Of a stretch of 64,000 nucleotides of DNA, positions 10,980-21,688 are shown piece after piece. Where the stretch lies: assembly GCF_040869045.1 (NCBI RefSeq), contig NC_090320.1, forward strand, positions 243,102,978 to 243,166,977, written 5' to 3'. Each line of letters opens with the position of its first letter. The first letter of the stretch is position 1. The position numbers and the translations under genes were made by a program. This stretch comes from Eurosta solidaginis. Lineage: Eukaryota; Arthropoda; Insecta; Diptera; Tephritidae. Below the pieces are notes generated by a model that was not told the DNA's origin, searched no databases, and worked only from the letters and a program-made list of their open reading frames with translations.

Positions 10980-12281
10980 TATACTCAGCTGAGCAGAGCT
11001 CGCAGAGTATATTAATTTTGTTCGCATAACGGTAATCCGTACCGGCATAAACTAATCGAGATAGATATAGACTTCTATATATCAAAATGATCTGGGCGAA
11101 AAAAGAAATTCATTTAGCCATGTCCGCCCATCCGTCCGTAAACACGATAACTTGAGTAAATTTTGAGGTATCTTGATAAAATTTGGTATATAGGTTCCGG
11201 GGTACTCATCTCAGATCGCTATTTAAAAGAACGAAATCGGACCATAACCACACCCACTTTTTCGATATCGAAAATTTCGAAAAACCGAAAAAGTGCGATA
11301 ATTCATTACCAAAGACAGCTAAAGCGATGAAACTTGGTAGGTGGGTTGACGTTATGACACAAAATAGAAAATTAGTAAAATTTTGGGCAAAGGGCGTGAC
11401 ACCGCCTACTTTTAAAAGAAGGTAATTTCAAAGATTTGCGAGCTGTAATTTGGCAGTCGTTGAAGATATCATGATGAAATTTGGCAGGAACGTCGCTCTT
11501 ATTACTGTATGTGCGCTAAGTAAAATTTTTTTTAAAAGTCAAATTTTAACAAAAAATTGAATATCTTTACCGTGTATAAGTAAATTATGTCAACATTCAA
11601 CTCCAGTAATGATATGGTCCAACAAAATATACAAATAAAAGAAAATTTCAAAATGGGCGTCGCTCCGCCCTTTTTCATTTAATTCGTCTAGAATACTTTT
11701 AATGCCATAAGTCGAACAAAAATTTACTAATCCTTATGAAATTTGGTAGGTGCATAGATTTTATGACGCTAACTGTTTTCTGTGAAAATGGCCGAAATCG
11801 GTTAAAGCCACGCCCAGTTTTTATACACAGTCTTCCGTCTGTCCTTCCGCTCGGCCGTTAACACAATAACTTGAGCAATAATCGATATACCTTTACTAAA
11901 CTTAGTTCACTTACTTATCTGTACTCACTTTATCTTGGTATAAAAAATGGCCGAAATCCGACTATGACCACGCCCAATTTTTCGATGTCGAAAATTACGA
12001 AAAATGAAAAAAAAATGCCATAAATCTATACCAAATATGAAAAAAGAGATGAAACATGGAAATTGGATTGGTTTATTGACGCAAAATATAATTTAGAAAA
12101 AAGTTTGTAAAATGGGTGTGACACCTACCATATTAAGTAGAAGAAAACGAAAAAGTTCTGCAGGGCGAAATCAAACGCCCTTGGAGTCTTGGCAGGAATA
12201 CTGTTCGTGGTTCTGGGCCAGCCTGGTCCACATTTTGGTCGATATCTCGAAAACGCCTTCACATATACAACTAATAGTCCA
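10980..12281 (-). repeat. Family A repeat, first half of a split copy (A1)
   Basis: It starts TATACTCAGCTGAGCAGAGC, the terminus shared with 32883 and, inverted, 31680 and 48036. It contains the modules CCACACCCACTTTTTCGATA (11260s), GGGCGTGACACCGCC (11393), GGGCGTCGCTCCGCCC (11655) and CACGCCCAGTTTTTATACAC (11812). It breaks at 12281, where the TIR element begins, and resumes at 18480. Strand is given relative to copies that start ACAAGTAAGGAAGG. Confidence 0.85.
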
Positions 12282-12866
12282 GGAGCCCACTGCAAAAAAC
12301 ATGTTGCATGTTGTATTCAAATAGCACCAGTATAACTCATTTACTGGTACTTGGGGCAACCTCAAACCATGGACTTGCCAGATCCTAGCTTGGCAGAATC
12401 GTGGTAATTCGTCGATGAAAAGTCAATTTTCGGCGAAAATATGTTGCGTAATGTATTCAAATAAAATGTTCAAATTATGAAAGCTGGCAACGCCCCGACT
12501 GCAAAAGTACCGACTTGCCACCTCCTATCCTGGAAGAAACCCTTGGCAAGTCGGTTGAAAGAAGGAGCAATTGCACCAAAATATGTTGCATAGTGTATTC
12601 AAATAAAATGTTCAAATTATGAAAGCTGGCAACGCCCCAACCCCAAAAGTACCGACTTGCCACCTCCTATCCTGGAAGAAACCCTTCGCAAGTCGGTTCA
12701 AAGAAGGAGAATTGCACAAAATATGTTGCATAGTGTATTCAAATAAAATGTTCAAATTATGAAAGCTGGCAACGCACCAACCCCAAAAGTACCGACTTGC
12801 CACCTCCTATCCGGGAAGAAACCTTTCGGATCAAAGGTGGTGCACTTTATGTTAAATTTTTACCGA
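12282..12866. repeat. Left TIR of the AcademX-like element, with ~142-bp subrepeats
   Basis: After the terminal segment, ~142-bp units starting AATATGTTGCATAGTGTATT lie near 12438, 12579 and 12720. Each contains GACTTGCCACCTCCTATCC. The inner end AAGGTGGTGCACTTTATGTT (12833 on) matches the inner end of the right TIR in reverse complement. This arm has about three units, against two at the right end of this copy. Confidence 0.88.
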
Positions 12867-13255
12867 TCTAAAATTTTTTTTGGCATACACGTGGCAGTAA
12901 ACAAATTTGCAGGTTTTAAGTACACAGTTTTTAGCACTATTTCAAAAAGATTTAATACTAAGGATTATATTCGCATACGGTTTCGAGATTATTTATTAAT
13001 GCATATTTCAGACATGATGAAATAACCAACATGGATGTATTCATATTAAAGCAAAAATGTTTACGTTAGTCTAAGCCTTAGTTTTATAAATGCATATGAA
13101 AAAAATGTTTCGACTAGCGAGCTGCAATGCCAATAAAGATTACATTTGCGAAAAAAGGACCACCATAATGCACGGTTTTTCTAAATATTTTTCAGTTTCA
13201 TTTAGCTCAAAGTGAATATATTTACATTATTTTATCTTAACTGTGCAAAAAGTAC

Positions 13256-14876
13256 TTATTCTATATCAGATTCATCTCCGGACAACACTATTTCATCGAA
13301 GTATTTAGTCTCCAGATTTTCTTCCGAACTGTTTATAGACAATCTCAACACCTCATCAACATCAAGAGGTTTCGATTCACCGTCGAACCAGCATGGTTTA
13401 AAAGTTCCGTGATCATTAAACCAACCACATTCTTCCGTAGGAAACTTAACAACAGTTGATTCAGTCGCGCTCAGCCACATGGAACTGACGTAAGCCGTCC
13501 TTAATAATTTTTGCTTAAGGGATTTCCAGCATGGTGTACATTCTTTGGAAAATTTGTAACCTTGCATTGTTTTAAACTGGCGCAGCATTTCATATTATAC
13601 ATATTACAAATGAATTCTTGTAGAACTTTAATTTTTTTTTCATCACATACGCCGGTTGGATCAGTCAGAGAAGCGAACGCTTGTTCAAAAAGTTTACTAC
13701 CTTCAAAAAATTTTAAAAGGCATCGCTTTCCCTCGATTAAAAACCGACGCTGTATAATCACATCCAGTGAAAACATGATATGCTGGCAGAGCTAAGCACA
13801 ATGTATAACCAAGGATGGACGCTAGTTCCGAACAATCTAGGCACTCTTGATCTAGGATGCGATTCTTTTTCCTTGATTGAGGACAAGCCAGCCAAATTTG
13901 CTTGTCAGGAACTTTGTATAAATTACTTAGTAAAATAATCAGAACATCAGTGTCCGATGCTTGTACGAGAACTTTTGAGTTGGCCGCAAATTTCGATATA
14001 TGAAACCTTATTCTTGTATCAGCCTCTTCGTGCTGGCATTCTAAATTTCCTTCCACTTTTTTAACAACATGGTTGTCTGAAACCGAAAACGAAAAACACT
14101 GCTCCTCAACTCAAAACTTTCTTGTCTTGTAAAACAACCGCCATTTCGTCATTCTCCCAATGAGTGGCTAAGAATCTCACGAAGAACTCTTTTAAACGAA
14201 AAATTTCCAAGCTACCTAAAAAGTCATTTGGACGTGGTTGAAGCGGACCACGTATAGTGAATGGAACGTCAAATTCTTTACGCGTCTGCCTTTCAAGATC
14301 TTTGATAGATGGATGAAATTATCTATCGAAGACTAGATGAATACTCTTTGCAATATGGATTCGGCCAACTTTCCGCATGTTTGTCGGAGTGAAGCTCCAA
14401 GATGATATAAAAAAGAGAAACCGTCGATTATATCGACATTAACAGAAGGGGGACACACTGGGTTGACGCGACATGTCATAAGTTTTGCTAACGCTGATTT
14501 TTCGGTACGATTCATTTCTCCCGAATACTGAAATTATGCTGGAGGTACTGGAGCTAGTGGAAAAGCGTTCCAAGCCTTCCAAAAACATCTCTTTCCATCT
14601 TAAGCAAAGCCGCGTTGCTTCCATCTTTACTGCAAATTTTCTTTTTTGCACACTGAGAGGAAAAATTGGAAATTATATTCCGCTTAATCGGTTTTTCAAA
14701 ATTACCAGGTACCGCAAAAACATTTTCCATAAAAGTTATATTCTGGTTTTTCCCCAATGACACGACGTTTAGAGGGAAGTCTGCAACTTCAGACGAAGTT
14801 GCTCTACCAGTGGGTATATTGAAGTTTTTATCCTGCCAATATCAGCTCTGCAAATAACATGATAATAGCGGCTTCT
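13256..14876 (-). pseudogene. XPG/FEN-like nuclease half of the AcademX-like gene (copy 1)
   Basis: Read from 14876 down, the pieces are: NIPTGRATSSEVADFPLN (about 14840-14780) and FEKPIKRN (about 14690); then VDIIDGFSFLYHLG (about 14440-14400), which resembles the XPG N-terminal box; then CQHEEADTRIRFH (about 14040), ASDTDVLIILL (about 13950) and TGCDYTAS (about 13765). The last three match the order of acidic boxes in FEN1/XPG nucleases (E-E, D-x-D, GCDY). The C-terminus ends with GWFNDHGTFKPCWFDGESKP (about 13420-13370). Frame changes occur around 14520, 14100, 13715 (at an AAAATTTTTT run) and 13540, so it is not translatable as one protein. Catalytic residues look retained. Confidence 0.78.
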
Positions 14877-15159
14877 TAAAAAATACTCTTTCATATTCAG
14901 TGAGAAAGAAAGTAGTCAAGAAACCCGTTATACAAATTGAAGAAGTGATGCAGTAATTTAGATTTCCAATATATTTTGAATGATTTGTACACTGTTGTTG
15001 TGTATGTAGACTATTATATGAAGCAGCCTATGAAAAAGGGTTTTTGACCCCTAACTTTAAAATTTGAGGGTCTATTAGAAACTCTAAGTACGCAGGTTTT
15101 ATGTGCTCGACTGTGGTGCAAACTGAGGCATATATCGCCAAAAAAATATATGCACTGCC
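14877..15159. other. Unassigned segment beside the inverted-duplication arm
   Basis: No gene recognised. Around 15020-15090, TATGAAAAAGGGTTTTTGACC and TTTGAGGGTCTATTAGAAAC weakly resemble repeat E (TATGAAAAGGGGGTTTTGAG at 10006 and 26601). This may be a diverged E fragment that came in with the material splitting the transposon gene. Confidence 0.4.
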
Positions 15160-16067
15160 AAACGCGAAACCGGCTCCATTTCCACTCTCGCTATATTTTC
15201 TATGGACATTATACCCAGAACAGTTCTGCGGAGGAGATCTTACTGTGAGTTTAGTCTCTTGAATCGCAGCGATGCGGATGTTATGCCGCTTTATGAAACC
15301 GACTATCTCCGTTATCTTCCCAGTTAATCCATTACAGTTTAACTGCAGAATTCTGAAGTGAAGTGGGTGAGACGTCGTCAATCTAGGGTAGGTAATGTAG
15401 CAGTAAGTGACGGGCGTGGTCCTTCACCGATTTCGTTAATTTTTCTTCGAAGCATTATAGTAAAGGCAACTTCTGCGGTATGTCTTGAAATTCATTCATT
15501 CTTCTTTTATTTCAGCTTGAAGCCGACTAAATGCTCACTACATACGTTTGTTTTTATTTTTGTTTATATATATTTATTTTGTTAATATATACCAGTCCAT
15601 GAGCCCACTGCAAAAAACATGTTGCATGTTGAATTCAAATAGGGCCAGTATAACTCATTTACGGGTATTTGGGGCAACCTCAAACCGTGGACTTGCCAGA
15701 TCCTAGCTTGGCAGGATCGTGGTAATTCATCGATGAAAAGTCAATTTTCGACGAAAATATGTTGCATAGTGGATTCAAATAAAATGTTCAAATTATGAGA
15801 GCTGGCAACGCCCCGACCCCAAAAGTGCCGATTTGCCACCTCCTATCCTGGAAGAAACCCTTGGCAAGTCGGTTCAAAGGTGGTGCACTATATGTTACAT
15901 CTTTTACCGATCTGAAATTTTGCATTAAGGGTAATCTTTTTTTCTCATACACGTGGCAGGAAAAAAAATTGCAGGTTTTAAGTTCACAGTTGTTTGCAAG
16001 ATGGGTTTGGTGGTGAATGAGGACACAACGAAGTACCTGCTGTCATCGAGCAAAGAGTCAGCGCATA
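15160..16067 (-). repeat. Left arm of a 6-kb-spaced inverted duplication
   Basis: In reverse complement this matches 22297-23406. From right to left it carries: a piece of RTE coding sequence (16001-16067, MGLVVNEDTTKYLLSSS), the AcademX-like TIR (15598 to about 15998), the 5' part of a jockey-like element, and its endonuclease N-terminus (minus strand, about 15370-15160: HFRILQLNCNGLTGKI, then AIQETKLTVRS). The catalytic Asn (LNCNG) and Glu (QETK) boxes are present. The arm is shorter than its partner by one ~142-bp TIR subrepeat and about 60 bp. It splits the transposon gene of copy 1. Confidence 0.85.
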
Positions 16068-17990
16068 TAATACTTTGGTTCGCATACTGTGACTGAGAGC
16101 CCATCGTTGTCTGGCTGAAATCGAATTTGTTAATTGTGTTATACCTGTCAAAGTGTTTGCTGCATCAGCATTGATAGTTTGTTCTAGGGTAAGGTCCACT
16201 GGTGATCGAGCTAATTTATTTTTGTGCGCTTTACACCAAACGCTCCACTTTCGAATTCTTGAATAAGAGATGAATTATCTATTTGTAAACCAACCAAAAG
16301 TGCACAGAATAAGTTGCATATTTCATCGATCCTAATTATGTACAAGTCGATGTCACTGCATCGAATACTTCGCGAAAATCTCAAAAATACGCGAACTAGC
16401 TCAGCATATTGAAAATAATATTGTGCAGTTTTTCCATACTTGCCGGCCAAAGTGTCCTTGCAATAAGTTTTGTATTCTTCGACATATTTGTGGACGATAT
16501 TGTTCGATAAACTTTCATCTATACAAATTGTTGTTCCGTGCACCAATTCCAAATTTTCAGCAAAATTTTCCACGTCAATATTGCTTTGCATCAAAAAACC
16601 TTCAATATGAAGCATGCACATTGCCGCTGCAGTTAGAGGGTGAATCCTTTTGCATCGATTGAAATGTTTACCATACAACAACGAATTCATCGATCCCTCT
16701 GCTAAAACCTCTACTACCACTAAAATTTCGGCAATTCCAGAACCGTCAATAAATTTTCCCAGTGCCTTAAAATACGCCATTTGCTCATGGAATTGACCCA
16801 TGTTTACGAAGATTTTGCTCATTTCAGCACCTTCGTTCGCTTGAATCTGCCACGCCATTTTTGCAATAGCCAAATTATATGTTACGATTATATATTCGTG
16901 ATCACATTTTTCTGCTATTTCAGCAGCAATTCGAAGAGTTTCACGTACAACCGCATTAGAGGTTGGTGAAGCATTAATGTGTGGTAAATAGTCAACACAC
17001 TGAATCAGGCTAGTGTCTTCCGTAACATGGCAGTTATAACCCAACCACATTGGAATATTTTTTAGTTGGGATAAGGAAAATACCCACACAATATCCTTGC
17101 TTCTGGCAATCTCCATAGAGGGAAAACACTGGTATATTAACTTTAGAATAGAATCCGCTGGCAAGATGGACATACGCGTATTTGGTTTTATGTAATTTGG
17201 CGCAATAGTGAGATAAATCTCGACATAACAACGCCTTTTTCTAGGTGGGAGATGATATTCAGTCACAGTTGAAGAATTGTGTTTTAAATTATAGACATCT
17301 CTTAGAGTAGATGAAAGATCAACTTCTTGAAAATTATCAGACTCGTTTATGGAAATAGGATGAAACTGGTAGATCATCCCAACCGTGTCATGAAGTATGT
17401 CTTTACCAGAAGCCGTTTCTACAAATCTGTCGAAATTGTCGAAAGCCAAGTGTGTACTTAAACCACTATCTACTCGAATACTCGATGGAATAAGTTTATT
17501 TTCACTAAATGTAGGGAATTTCATTTCTGTTTCTAATCCTTCCACTGTGTGATATCCTGCTGTGTGCCCATATTTATTTAACAGGGTCAAAACTTTTTTG
17601 GAGCTTGTCAACGATTTTATTGCTAAACCTAACGTGATATGATTTGCTGGTTTTACGCGCCCCTTTGTTACAGAATAAATAATTTCACTGCATATTGATG
17701 TTATTTCTATCAAATCATCATCCGAGTTTTGACGACGAGGATCAGGTCCTTGTATAATATCACTAATAAATTGAAAAGTAATTCAGGAAGTTCGCACTCT
17801 CCGCGAATAATATCGTCTTCAGTAAGCTTTTCAGGTAATCTGAGCGGCACGATAGATTCAATGCAGTGTCGTATTTCAAATGCAGTGTCTTCAAACTTGA
17901 AATGTTTATTTTCTTCACAAAGAGCAACTTCTCGAGCTAATGTGCTGATATCTAGATAGCATCTGTAAATAATTTTTTTTCGAGTTCTTC
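16068..17990 (-). pseudogene. N-terminal half of the AcademX-like transposon gene
   Basis: A 500-codon open frame (17713-16211) dominates. It contains HITLGLAIKSLTSSKKVL, LAFDNFDRFVETASGKDIL followed by HDTVGMIYQF, CVDYLPHINASPTSNAVVRE, NLAIAKMAWQIQ, and EILVVVEVLAEGSMNSLL followed by GKHFNRCKR. I recognise these as blocks of an uncharacterised protein family common in invertebrate repeats, which in other species precedes the nuclease half in one protein. Upstream, 17960-17720 adds RLPEKLTEDDIIRGE in another frame. Downstream, after a frameshift/stop at about 16210, SPVDLTLEQTINADAANTLT continues to about 16075. There it is cut by the inverted-duplication arm. No catalytic motif is obvious to me in this half. 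Confidence 0.8.
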
Positions 17991-18010
17991 CCTTATTACC
18001 TCTATTTTCA

Positions 18011-18479
18011 CCGTTCCATTAAATGTTTCGGTAAAAATTTAACATATAGTGCACCACCTTTTAACTGACTTGCCCAGGGTTTCTTCCAGGATAGGAGGTG
18101 GCAAGTCGGTACTTTTGGGGACGGGGCGTTGTCAGCTTCCAAAATTTGAACATTTTATTTGAATACACTATGCAACATATTTTGGTGCAATTACTCCTTC
18201 TTTGAACCGACTTGCCAAGGGTTTCTTCCCGGATAGGAGATGGCAAGTCGGTACTTTTGAAGTCAGGGCGTTGCCAGCTTTCATAATTTGAACATTTTTA
18301 TTGAATACACTATGCAACATATTTTCGCCTAAAATTGAATTTTCATCGACGAATTACCACGATTCTGCCAAGCTAGGAAATGGCAAGTCCATGGTTTGAG
18401 GTTACCCCAAGTACCAGTAAATGAGTTATACTGGTCCCATTTGAATATAACATGCAACATGTTTTTTGCAGTCGGCTCC
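18011..18479. repeat. Right TIR of the AcademX-like element (copy 1)
   Basis: Reverse complement of 12282-12866 with two rather than about three ~142-bp subrepeats. It ends CATGTTTTTTGCAGTCGGCTCC at the family A junction. One base of the terminal motif differs from the left end (GCAGTCGGCTCC against GCAGTGGGCTCC in reverse complement). Confidence 0.88.
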
Positions 18480-19061
18480 CCTACTATAAGGGCCACTCCC
18501 TTTTAAAACCCTCATTAATACCTTTAATTTGATACCCATATCATACAAACACATTCTAGAGTCACCCCTGGTCCACCTTTATGACGATATATCGAAAAGG
18601 CCACCTATAGAACTAAGGCCAACTCCCTCTTAAAATACTCATTAACACCTTTCATTTGATACCCATATCGTACAAACACATTCTAGGGTCACCTCTGGTC
18701 CACCTTTATGGCGATATCTCGAAGAGACTTCCACCTATAGTACTATGGCCCACTCCCTTAAAAAATACTCATTAACACCTTTCATTTGATACTCATATCG
18801 TACAACACACATTCTAGAGTCACCCATGGTCCACCTTTATGGCGATATCCTGAAATGGCGTCCACCTATAGAACTATCGCCCACTCCCTTTAAAAATAAT
18901 CTTTAATACCTTCCATTTGAAACCCATGTCATAAAAATACATTCCAGGGTTACCCTAGGTTAATTTTGCTAAATGGTGCTTTTCCCTTATTTTGTCTCCA
19001 AAGCTCTCAGCTGAGTATGTAATTTTCGGTTACACCTGAACTTAGCCTTCCTTACTTGTTT
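18480..19061 (-). repeat. Family A repeat, second half of the split copy (A1), with ~130-bp minisatellite
   Basis: It resumes the family A copy interrupted at 12281: about four units of the 130-bp tandem repeat (ATACCCATATCGTACAAACA-type phrase near 18533, 18659, 18790 and 18921), then the conserved terminus AGCTCTCAGCTGAGTATGTA and AACTTAGCCTTCCTTACTTG ending at about 19061. No coding sequence. Confidence 0.85.
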
Positions 19062-19719
19062 TTAGTGATTTTGAAATAGCTCCATTTAGTTTGCACACAG
19101 AGTGTATTAACTTTGGTAGCATAACGGGCATAAACGAATCGAGATAAATATAGACTTCCATATATCAAGAGTAAATAATAGGAGTAAAATATTGCAATCT
19201 GGTATATGGATTCCTTGGCTTTTATCTCCCATCGCTCTAGGCAAATCGGATGGTAAACACGCTCACTTTTAACATATATAATATTTTGGAAAACACATAA
19301 AACCTGATTATTAAGTAAGTACTTCATCTAGAATGTTAAGATTTGATGTGTGGACTGATATTAAGACTCTTGATATTTTTTTTTGAAAATGGGCGTAGAA
19401 TCGCCCACTTGTGATAGAATCAATTTTACAAATATTATTAATCATAAATCAAGAACCGTTAAACCTATCATAACAAAATTCGACAGAGAAATGTAATGAA
19501 CACAGAATGGCAATCCCAAATAAAAGAAAACTAACTTCTTTGTCCGTTTATATCGAACCAATTATTGATTTTATTGTAGAAATTTTATTCCTATTTATAC
19601 AAAATTACCTATTCTAAATACTTCTTATGTACTACATTACATGTTTACATTAATACTTACATACTAAGTGTATAAAATATAATCATGTGCATTTGTCAGC
19701 GAATTGTGTAAATACATAT
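19062..19719. repeat. Family B fragment joined to repeat C
   Basis: 19062-19498 matches 27566-28097 (GATTTTGAAATAGCTCCATT start, GTGTATTAACTTTGGTAGCA, TTGATGTGTGGACTGATATT). It passes into repeat C at ACAGAATGGCAATCCC (about 19500). The same B-to-C junction occurs at about 28097, so the fusion was duplicated. Repeat C is interrupted at 19719 by the LTR element. Nothing coding. Confidence 0.75.
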
Positions 19720-20060
19720 TGTTACGAATATTAGCAAAACTAAGGGGTGCTGCCATCTCTACGCCGATGCTAAACTGTGATATCATGCACATCCATAGAT
19801 CAATCATTATGTATCTACATAAACGAATCAATAATTGCGTCTAAAAATATGTACATACGTATACGAGCAGCGGAGAAGCAATGCACAAACACATGCATAT
19901 ATCTTATCTGAATTGCTCACAAGAGAGGGCAATAATTTGTGCAAGTATTACTCAAATGAGAAGTTATAAACGTAGTTGTGGCTGGCGAATTTGTAGCTGA
20001 AACTAACTAGTAAGTTCTGGAATGGAAAAGCCTGGAAGTATGCAATGAGAAATCAAAAAG

Positions 20061-20069
20061 TATAAAAGG
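20061..20069 (+). promoter_or_regulatory. LTR TATA box
   Basis: TATAAAAGG lies about 220 bp before the LTR end, in the expected U3/R position. The orthologous site in the other LTR subfamily reads CCTTTTATA on the plus strand at 36113-36121. It would have driven the retrotransposon transcript. Confidence 0.7.
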
Positions 20070-20173
20070 CGCTACAGTAGAGGCGAAGAGTGAGTTTCAT
20101 TTGAGCTATCAATCAGTTTGGTTATTAAGCAAGCTATTCGTTGCAAAGTATAAGTGTTATTGTGAAGTACTTT

Positions 20174-20179
20174 AATAAA
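20174..20179 (+). terminator. LTR polyadenylation signal
   Basis: AATAAA lies about 105 bp downstream of the TATA box within the same LTR, the arrangement expected for R-region polyadenylation. Confidence 0.6.
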
Positions 20180-20286
20180 GGCCATTTTTCATTATTCAAT
20201 ATTGGAGTTATTTATTCAACAGTTTAGCGATACGAACGTTGGCAGAAGATTGCATATAAGGGGAATTGCAGTAAAATCGTTACATT

Positions 20287-20300
20287 TGGTGCCAGAAGAG
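20287..20300 (+). other. Primer-binding site of the LTR element
   Basis: TGGTGCCAGAAGAG starts two bases after the LTR end. TGG is the complement of the tRNA CCA end. The partner element has TGGTGTCAGAAGAGG at 42917-42903 on the minus strand. I do not assign the tRNA. Confidence 0.7.
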
Positions 20301-20335
20301 AAATTGTTGAATAAATTCCAGAGGACAACAAGGAA

Positions 20336-20436
20336 ATGGCAAAGTTCATTGAATTGAAGATCCAGCAACTGAAGAGGGAGTTGGAGAGCCGTGGATTGAA
20401 TACAAGCGGCGTTAAACTCGAACTTCAGGCACGGCT
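20336..20436 (+). pseudogene. Truncated gag start
   Basis: About 33 codons begin MAKFIELKIQQLKRELESRG, nearly identical to the gag N-terminus read on the minus strand from 38946. The frame runs into AcademX-like sequence at 20437, so the product would be chimeric. Confidence 0.85.
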
Positions 20437-21688
20437 ACGAGGGATATATCCACTGGTAGAGCAGCTTCGTCTGAAGTTGCACACTTCCTTCTAAACGTCA
20501 TGTCACTGGGGAAAAACAGAAGGTAACTTTTATGGAAAATGTTTCTGCAGGTACCGCAGTACCGGTAGTTTTGAAAACCCGATTAAGTGGAATATAATTT
20601 CCAATTTTTCCTCTCAGTGTGCAAAAAAGAAAATTTGCAGTAAAGATGGAAGCAAAGCGGCTTTGCTTAAGATGGAAAGAGATGTTTTTGGAAGGCTTTT
20701 CGGTATAGCTGCCGAAAAAGGTAGATATTGAATTTTGCCTCACTTTTCCACTAGCTCCAGTAACTCCAGCATTATTTCAGTATTCGGGAGAAATGAATCG
20801 TAGCTAGGAATCAGCGTTGGCAAAACTGTTGACATCTCGCGTCAACCCAGTGTGTCCCCCTTCTGTTAATGTGGATATAATCGACGGTTTCTCTTTTTTA
20901 TATCATCTTGGAGCCTCACTCCCACAAGCATGCGGAGAGTTGACCGAATTCATCCTGCAAAGAGTATGTAACACTTCGTCAACAGAAATTCATCTAGTCT
21001 TCGATAGATACTTTCATCCATCTATCAAAGATCTTCAAAAGCATACGCGTAAAGAATTTGACGTTCCATTCACTATACGTGGTCCGCTTCAACCACGTCC
21101 AAATGACTTTGTAGGTAGCTTGAAAAATGTTCGTTTTAAAGAGTGCTGAGTGAGATTCTTAGCAACTCTTTGGGAGAATGGCGAAATGGCGGTTGTTCTA
21201 CAAGACAAGAAAGTTTTCATAACAGTTAATGAGCAGTGCTTTTCGATTTCCGGTTCAGGCAACCATGTTGTTAAAAAAGTGGAAGGAAATTTAGAATGCC
21301 AGCACGAAGAGGCTGATACAAGAATAATGTTTCATATATCGAAATTGGCGCCCAACTCAAAAGTTCTCGTAAAAGCATCGGACACTGATGTTCTGATTAT
21401 GTTACTAAGTAATTTATATAAAGTTCCTGTCAAACAAATTTGGCTGACCTGTCCTCAATCAAGGAAAAAGAATCGCATCCTAGATCAAGAATGCATAGAT
21501 TGTTCGGATCTAGCGTCATATGTATATATACAACAAAGGCGCAGACTAATGTAAACATTTTTTCTTTAATTTATGAATACAGCCAACATTCGGTTATTTC
21601 AGCATGTTTGAAATATGCATTAAATAATCTCTAAACCGTATGCCAATATGATCCCTAGTATTAAATCTTTTTGAAATAGTGCAAACAA
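20437..21688 (+). pseudogene. AcademX-like nuclease half, second copy (inverted, deleted)
   Basis: Plus-strand counterpart of 13256-14876. It starts mid-gene at the segment encoding PTGRAASSEVAHFLLNV (about 20445) and continues through VDIIDGFSFLYHLG (about 20870-20910), the box RKEFDVPFTIRGPLQPRPND (about 21050-21100), CQHEEADTRIMFH (21298-21335) and ASDTDVLIMLL (about 21378-21410). It is cut after SDLAS at about 21517. The GCDYTAS box and C-terminus are deleted; sequence then jumps to the gene's 3' flank (21535-21688, matching 12920-13060 in reverse complement). TGA at 21147 and frame changes near 20750 and 20810 add to the damage. N-terminal half absent. Confidence 0.8.

Larger units (their letters stand above)
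12282..18479 (-). mobile_element. AcademX-like TIR DNA transposon, interrupted (copy 1)
   Basis: Two inverted terminal repeats (12282-12866 and 18011-18479) begin GGAGCCCACTGCAAAAAAC on the left and end TTTTTTGCAGTCGGCTCC on the right. They interrupt one family A repeat, whose halves lie directly outside, so this is a discrete insertion. Between them a single minus-strand gene is recognisable in two pieces (16068-17990, then 13256-14876). Its product combines an uncharacterised N-terminal region, known to me from transposon-like proteins of many invertebrates, with a C-terminal XPG/FEN-like nuclease. AcademX transposons are described as encoding an XPG nuclease; the assignment is inference from that. 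About 1.2 kb (14877-16067) of foreign sequence splits the gene. Target-site duplication is unclear. Confidence 0.65.
19720..20436 (+). mobile_element. Gypsy-type LTR retrotransposon 5' end: LTR, PBS, truncated gag
   Basis: A 565-bp LTR (19720-20284) starts TGTTACGAATATTAGC and ends AAATCGTTACA. Inside are TATAAAAGG at 20061 and AATAAA at 20174. The LTR is followed by TTTGGTGCCAGAAG (primer-binding site) and a leader; gag starts at ATG 20336 and is cut at about 20436, where AcademX-like sequence begins. Leader and gag match the element at 35831-43609, but the LTRs have diverged in length and sequence, so these are two subfamilies. No 3' LTR is present here. Confidence 0.88.

Noticed and set aside
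16211..17713. Domesticated host gene, because the 500-codon frame is open
   Set aside because: It lies between TIRs, is frameshifted at both ends and cut from its nuclease half; no sign of selection as a host gene is visible.
12270..18490. Target-site duplication of the AcademX-like element
   Set aside because: Flanks read ATAGTCCA and CCTACTATAA; short shared words exist but no unambiguous 3-4-bp duplication can be chosen.
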